Source of the DNA: Gammaproteobacteria bacterium
GTDB lineage: Bacteria; Pseudomonadota; Gammaproteobacteria; GCA-001735895
Direction of reading: 5' to 3'
Assembly: GCA_015494335.1 (NCBI GenBank)
Contig: WGBK01000014.1
Location: 1-10,485, forward strand
DNA length: 10,485 bases
Part shown: positions 7,149 to 10,485 of the stretch, one piece after another
Numbering within the stretch: position 1 is the first letter of the stretch
How the letters are laid out: the number at the start of each line of letters is the position of its first letter
Notes under the pieces: model-generated
Told to the model about the DNA's origin: nothing
Database searches by the model: none
What the model saw: the letters and a program-made list of their open reading frames with translations, nothing else
Translations under genes and position numbers: made by a program

Positions 7149-7458
7149 ATTCAGCTTCCCGAGATAAACGATAAGGATAATAATTTAGCAAGTACTAATA
7201 TATTTATTTTCAATGCTGCCCGAAGGAAAAGCAAAGAAAACTGGCTAACCTGGATTAATCCCTGGTCCGAGAAACCCGCAGTCCAATGAAGCACGGCAGA
7301 ATGCGCAGGGAACCAAATGGATCGAGCCGGGTCGGCAACGGCGAATTGTAGCCGGAACAGGCTGGTATTGACAGGCCGCCGGGCCCTCCCGTATGGGATA
7401 GACCGGCGCTTGCGGCAACTGGTGTAGAGTAGCCGCCCACGCGAAATTGAACCTGAAT
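7149..7458. promoter_or_regulatory. Divergent ccoN / ccoI intergenic region
   Basis: This gap of about 300 bp must hold the promoters for ccoN (leftward) and ccoI (rightward). The part nearest ccoN (about 7165-7215) is strikingly AT-rich for this genome and contains TTAG-CAAGTA-CTAA (7185-7198), a short inverted repeat; leftward it offers TTGAAA (7213-7208) as a loose -35 but no good -10. Toward ccoI there is a perfect TTGACA at 7368-7373, with TATGGG 18 nt downstream as a poor -10. I searched both strands by eye for TTGAT-N4-ATCAA and found no convincing FNR/ANR box. Exact promoters are not resolved. Confidence 0.5.
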
Positions 7459-9897
7459 ATGGCCGAAACCCCCTCATCCAGTACCGGCAGCGACTGTTAT
7501 CACTGCGGCTTGCCACTCGCCGGCAGCCGGCTGACGGTGCGTATCGACGGCGACGATCGGCCCATGTGCTGCGCCGGCTGTGCCGCGGTGGCCGAGGCCA
7601 TCGTGGCTTCCGGCAACAGCGACTATTACCGCTTCCGCGAGGACAAGTCCCCGACCGGCAAGGATCTGGTGCCGGATTTCCTCGAACAGATCAAGGTCTA
7701 CGATCATCCAGCGGTGCAACGCCAGTTCGTCCATCGCATGGAACCGGGCGATAGCGATGACGACATCCGTGAAGTCTCGCTGATTATCGAGGGCATCGTC
7801 TGCGCCGCCTGCCTGTGGCTCAACGAGCAGTACCTGGGTCATCTGCCCGGGGTACTGGAAGTCTCGATCAACTATTCCACCCATCGTGCCCGCGTGCGCT
7901 GGGACAACAACCGGATACACCTCAGCCAAATCCTCGAGGCCATCTCGCAGATCGGTTACCTGGCCCACCCCTACGATCCTGAAACCCAGCAGAAGCTGTT
8001 CGAGGAACAGCGCAAGTCCCTGATCCGGCGTATCGGCGTGGCGGGGCTGTTCGGCATGCAGGTGATGATGTTCGCGCTGGTGCTCTATACCGGCGAGTGG
8101 TGGGGCATCAGCGATCGTTTCCGCGAATTCTTCCGCTACCTGTCCTGGCTGCTGGCCTCGCCGATTCTGTTCTATTCGGCGCAGCCCTTCTTTCGCGGTG
8201 CCTGGCAGGATCTGAAAATGCGCCGGGCCGGCATGGATGTGCCGGTAGCGCTGGGTCTTGGCATCGCCTATCTGGCCAGCGCTTGGCATGTGATCCAGGG
8301 CGAGGGCGAGGTGTATTTCGACTCCATCGCCATGTTCAGTTTCTTCCTGCTTTCGGTGCGGCTGTTCGAGCTGTCGGCGCGCAAGAAGGCGGCGGAAAAA
8401 ATCGAGGAACTGACCGACCTGACGCCGACCCTGTCCAATCGAATTCGGCAAGATGGCGAGATCGAGGTGGTGCCGACAGTCGAACTGGAGGTGGATGACC
8501 GTGTGCTGGTCCGGCCGGGTGAGATCGTGCCCACGGACGGCCGCCTGGAAAGCCCCCAGGCCCTGGTGGATGAAGCCCTGCTGACCGGGGAGCAGCACCC
8601 GGTGCGCAAGCTTGCCGGTGATACCCTGATCGGCGGCAGCTACAACCTGGATCAGCCGATCGAGATGAGCGTGTCCCACCTGGGCCAGGACACGGTGCTC
8701 TCCGGCATTCGCCGCCTGATCGAGCAGGCCCAGAGTTACAAGCCGGATATCGCCCGTCTGGCCGACCGCGTGGCCAGTGTCTTCGTGTTGGTTTTGCTGC
8801 TGCTGGTGGCGGGGGCTTCCTGGTACTGGTGGCAACAGGATCCTTCGCGGCTGATGTCAGTGGTGGTGGCGACGCTGGTGGTGACCTGTCCCTGCGCCCT
8901 GTCGCTGGCCACGCCGGCCTCGCTCAGTGCCGCGATCGGCTCGCTGACCCGGCGCGGCATGCTGGTGGCCCAGTCCAGGGCCCTGGAAGCCATGCCCAAG
9001 GTGGACACGGTGGTGTTCGACAAGACCGGCACCCTGACCACCGGCGAGTTGACCCTGGAGCGCCAGGTGGACGCCGATCCCGGAGCGACGGACAGGAACC
9101 GCCGCATCGCCCACAGCCTGGAACTGCATTCCGAGCATCCGGTGGCCCGGGCGCTGGTCGACGATACCCTGCAGGCCCTGCCAGTGACGCAGCGGATCAA
9201 CCACCCGGGGCAGGGCATCGAAGGGGAGATCGAAGGCGAGACCTACTTCCTCGGCAATGCCGGCTTCATCGGCGAGCGGGTTGAGTTGCCACCCGATCTG
9301 GAGCTGGCCGACGACCGGCAGGTGGTGTTTCTGGCCGACCGGGAGCGCTGGCTGGCCAGCTTCAGTTTCATCGATCCGCTCAAGCCGGATGCGCGGGAAA
9401 CCGTCCGCGCGCTGCATAGACTGGGGCTGGAGGTGCGCATCCTGAGCGGAGACCGGGAACCCTATGTGGCCGCCATTGCACGCGAACTGGGTATCGAAAC
9501 CTATGCCGCCGAGCAGTTGCCGGAACAGAAGCTGCTGCGGGTCAAGCAATGGCAGTCGGAAGGGCGTCGTGTAGCCATGGTGGGTGACGGCATCAACGAT
9601 GCACCGGTGCTGGCCGTCGCGGATTTGTCGATCTCCCTGTCCTTCGGTGCCGACCTGGCTCGGGCCGCGGCCGACCTGATCATCAACGGCGGGCAGTTGC
9701 AGCCGCTGGTGGACGCCTTTCGCATTACCCGCAAGACCCTGCGCGTGATCCGGCAGAACTTTGCCTGGGCGGTGGGGTACAATGCAGTGGCGGTACCCTT
9801 TGCGATGGCCGGGCTGGTTCCGCCCTGGCTGGCGGCCATCGGCATGTCGCTGAGTTCGTTGGTGGTGGTGCTCAATGCGCTGCGGCTGAGACGCTGA
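7459..9897 (+). CDS. ccoI: CcoI (CopA2/FixI-type) copper-exporting P1B-type ATPase
   Basis: CcoI moves Cu(I) from the cytoplasm to the periplasmic side for loading of CuB in CcoN, using ATP. Numbered from the ATG at 7459 (812 residues), the N-terminus has a Cys-rich metal-binding stretch (CYHC at 13-16, MCCAGC at 36-41), then an HMA-like domain with CAAC (Cys115, Cys118). After the membrane helices come the actuator TGE (376-378), the copper-transport motif CPC (477-479), the phosphorylation motif DKTGT (Asp521), SEHPVA (558-563, the P1B His-Pro) and GDGINDAP (709-716), ending with MSLSSLVVVLNALRL. The Cys-rich start plus HMA domain separates CcoI-type pumps from detoxifying CopA. A TTG four codons upstream (7447) is an alternative start; neither has a clear ribosome site. 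It is followed 25 nt later by ccoS. Confidence 0.95.
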   Translation: MAETPSSSTGSDCYHCGLPLAGSRLTVRIDGDDRPMCCAGCAAVAEAIVASGNSDYYRFREDKSPTGKDLVPDFLEQIKVYDHPAVQRQFVHRMEPGDSDDDIREVSLIIEGIVCAACLWLNEQYLGHLPGVLEVSINYSTHRARVRWDNNRIHLSQILEAISQIGYLAHPYDPETQQKLFEEQRKSLIRRIGVAGLFGMQVMMFALVLYTGEWWGISDRFREFFRYLSWLLASPILFYSAQPFFRGAWQDLKMRRAGMDVPVALGLGIAYLASAWHVIQGEGEVYFDSIAMFSFFLLSVRLFELSARKKAAEKIEELTDLTPTLSNRIRQDGEIEVVPTVELEVDDRVLVRPGEIVPTDGRLESPQALVDEALLTGEQHPVRKLAGDTLIGGSYNLDQPIEMSVSHLGQDTVLSGIRRLIEQAQSYKPDIARLADRVASVFVLVLLLLVAGASWYWWQQDPSRLMSVVVATLVVTCPCALSLATPASLSAAIGSLTRRGMLVAQSRALEAMPKVDTVVFDKTGTLTTGELTLERQVDADPGATDRNRRIAHSLELHSEHPVARALVDDTLQALPVTQRINHPGQGIEGEIEGETYFLGNAGFIGERVELPPDLELADDRQVVFLADRERWLASFSFIDPLKPDARETVRALHRLGLEVRILSGDREPYVAAIARELGIETYAAEQLPEQKLLRVKQWQSEGRRVAMVGDGINDAPVLAVADLSISLSFGADLARAAADLIINGGQLQPLVDAFRITRKTLRVIRQNFAWAVGYNAVAVPFAMAGLVPPWLAAIGMSLSSLVVVLNALRLRR

Positions 9898-9911
9898 ACC
9901 GGCATACAACT

Positions 9912-9915
9912 GGAG
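9912..9915 (+). promoter_or_regulatory. Ribosome binding site that fixes the ccoS TTG start
   Basis: GGAG lies 7 nt before the TTG at 9923. There is no ATG or GTG in frame ahead of the conserved membrane helix, so this site supports TTG as the true initiation codon of ccoS. Confidence 0.7.
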
Positions 9916-9922
9916 AAGACTC

Positions 9923-10120
9923 TTGGAAATACTCTACCTGCTGATTCCCCTGGCGATCCTCCTGCTGCTGGTGATTGCCGGTTTTTTCTTCTGGTCGGTC
10001 AAGTCCGGACAGATGGATGACCTGGAAGGCCCGGCCTACCGTATCCTGATGGACGACGATGCCTCGCAGATTCCACAGGATGCCCGTTCATCCGAAGAAC
10101 GGAAGCCACCGGAGTCCTGA
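9923..10120 (+). CDS. ccoS: CcoS cbb3 oxidase maturation protein
   Basis: CcoS is a small membrane protein required for insertion of haem and CuB into CcoN; mutants in Rhodobacter capsulatus make an inactive oxidase. The 65-residue product starts at TTG, has one transmembrane helix at about 3-25, and then the signature FFFWSVKSGQMDDLEGPAYR followed by an acidic stretch (ILMDDD); this signature is diagnostic. The tail is hydrophilic and variable. The gene is 25 nt downstream of ccoI, so the two form an operon. Its stop is 8 nt from that of the convergent rhodanese-like gene. Confidence 0.95.
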   Translation: MEILYLLIPLAILLLLVIAGFFFWSVKSGQMDDLEGPAYRILMDDDASQIPQDARSSEERKPPES

Positions 10121-10132
10121 GGTAGCGCTCAG
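10117..10132. repeat. Short inverted repeat across the convergent stops of ccoS and the rhodanese gene
   Basis: CTGAG (10117-10121) and CTCAG (10128-10132) flank a 6-nt loop and overlap both stop codons. It is short and lacks T-runs, so it is at best a weak bidirectional end signal. Confidence 0.25.
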
Positions 10133-10485
10133 CCCTTGGGGCGCTTGAACCAGGCCTTCATGCCGCCCTTCATGAACCAGTAGTCCTTGATGCCGGCCTG
10201 TTCCAACCGGTATTGCAGCCAGCGCACCTGCTTGCCGGCGGCATCGTAGACCAGCAGGGTCTTGCCGCTGTCCCGAATCCCCTTCAGATAGCGGTCGAGT
10301 CTATCCTTTTCATCCAGTGCAATGTTGGTCTGACGAAAGGGGAAGATCTCGATCAGGCCGCGTTGCGTGGCATCCCGTACATCGAGGATCTCAACATTGT
10401 TGTTGTCCTGAGCTCGCAAGGCGAATTCTTCGGGTGGCAGAAGATGTTTCTTGAGCTGTTCCTTGCTGATCAGGCGTTTGGGGTC
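10129..10485 (-). CDS. Rhodanese-like domain protein without catalytic Cys, 5' end outside window
   Basis: The frame is open from the TGA at 10131-10129 to the right edge (119 residues visible), so the gene begins beyond 10485; the TTG at 10419 is internal and need not be a start. The fold is recognisable as rhodanese: VEILDVRDATQRGLIE is the conserved first strand and DVR motif, and the end GIKDYWFMKGGMKAWFK matches the typical C-terminal rhodanese block. The active-site loop reads LLVYDAAGKQVRW, with Asp (codon GAT at 10245-10243) where a sulfurtransferase has its persulfide-forming Cys. The domain is therefore probably not a sulfurtransferase; it may bind a partner or serve structurally. 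It converges on ccoS, and a role with the oxidase is not shown. Confidence 0.85.
   Translation of the reverse strand, partial: DPKRLISKEQLKKHLLPPEEFALRAQDNNNVEILDVRDATQRGLIEIFPFRQTNIALDEKDRLDRYLKGIRDSGKTLLVYDAAGKQVRWLQYRLEQAGIKDYWFMKGGMKAWFKRPKG

Noticed and set aside
7402..7430. CueR/MerR-type promoter ahead of ccoI
   Set aside because: ACC and GGT ends are present, but the dyad between them is poor and the 19-bp spaced -35/-10 pair is not found.
7474..8835. Long minus-strand open frame opposite ccoI (453 codons)
   Set aside because: It is the reverse complement of ccoI, His/Gln/Arg-rich with no recognisable domain, a frame shadow.
8857..9909. Second long minus-strand open frame opposite the 3' half of ccoI
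   Set aside because: Same reason: it overlaps the conserved DKTGT and GDGINDAP region of ccoI and looks like a shadow.
1..10485. CRISPR arrays, tRNA or rRNA genes, insertion sequences, toxin-antitoxin or defence genes
   Set aside because: I looked for repeats, cloverleaf-like segments and transposase motifs and saw none; the window is a housekeeping and respiratory region.

Overview
The window is a stretch of ordinary chromosome from a high-GC proteobacterium, most likely a gammaproteobacterium. One sampled 60-base row of the der gene is about 63% GC. Nearly all of it is one respiratory locus, the genes for the cbb3-type (C-family) haem-copper cytochrome c oxidase and its assembly factors. 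This is the high-affinity terminal oxidase used at low oxygen. The lineage is inferred from gene content and protein style only; I could not run a search and do not name a genus.

Layout. Positions 1-515 (+) hold the 3' end of der (engA), the ribosome-assembly GTPase. Positions 727-1086 (+) hold a small unrecognised gene of clearly lower GC (about 47% by hand count). From 7148 down to 1191, all on the minus strand, run ccoN, ccoO, ccoQ, ccoP, a 178-bp gap with a strong hairpin, then ccoG, fixH/ccoH and a SafE/DsbD_2-type membrane protein. From 7459 to 10120 on the plus strand run ccoI (copper P-type ATPase) and ccoS, divergent from ccoN across an intergenic region of about 300 bp. A rhodanese-like gene enters from the right edge on the minus strand and converges on ccoS; its 5' end lies outside the window.

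How the genes work together. CcoO (one c-type haem) and CcoP (two) pass electrons from periplasmic cytochrome c or the bc1 complex to CcoN, which carries haem b and the haem b3-CuB site where O2 is reduced. CcoQ is a small one-helix subunit. The other genes supply and insert cofactors: CcoI moves copper across the inner membrane for CuB, CcoG is a membrane Fe-S protein linked to Cu(II) reduction, CcoH is a one-helix assembly factor, CcoS is needed for cofactor insertion into CcoN, and the SafE-type protein is a probable copper-related membrane protein. All catalytic and cofactor-binding residues I looked for in the oxidase and in CcoI are present, so the locus looks intact.

I found no undescribed system. 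The points worth a second look are modest: the split, divergent placement of ccoIS; a rhodanese domain with Asp where the catalytic Cys should be; the low-GC orphan gene; the ccoP/ccoG hairpin; and a weak FNR-like site upstream of ccoG with no convincing one upstream of ccoN.
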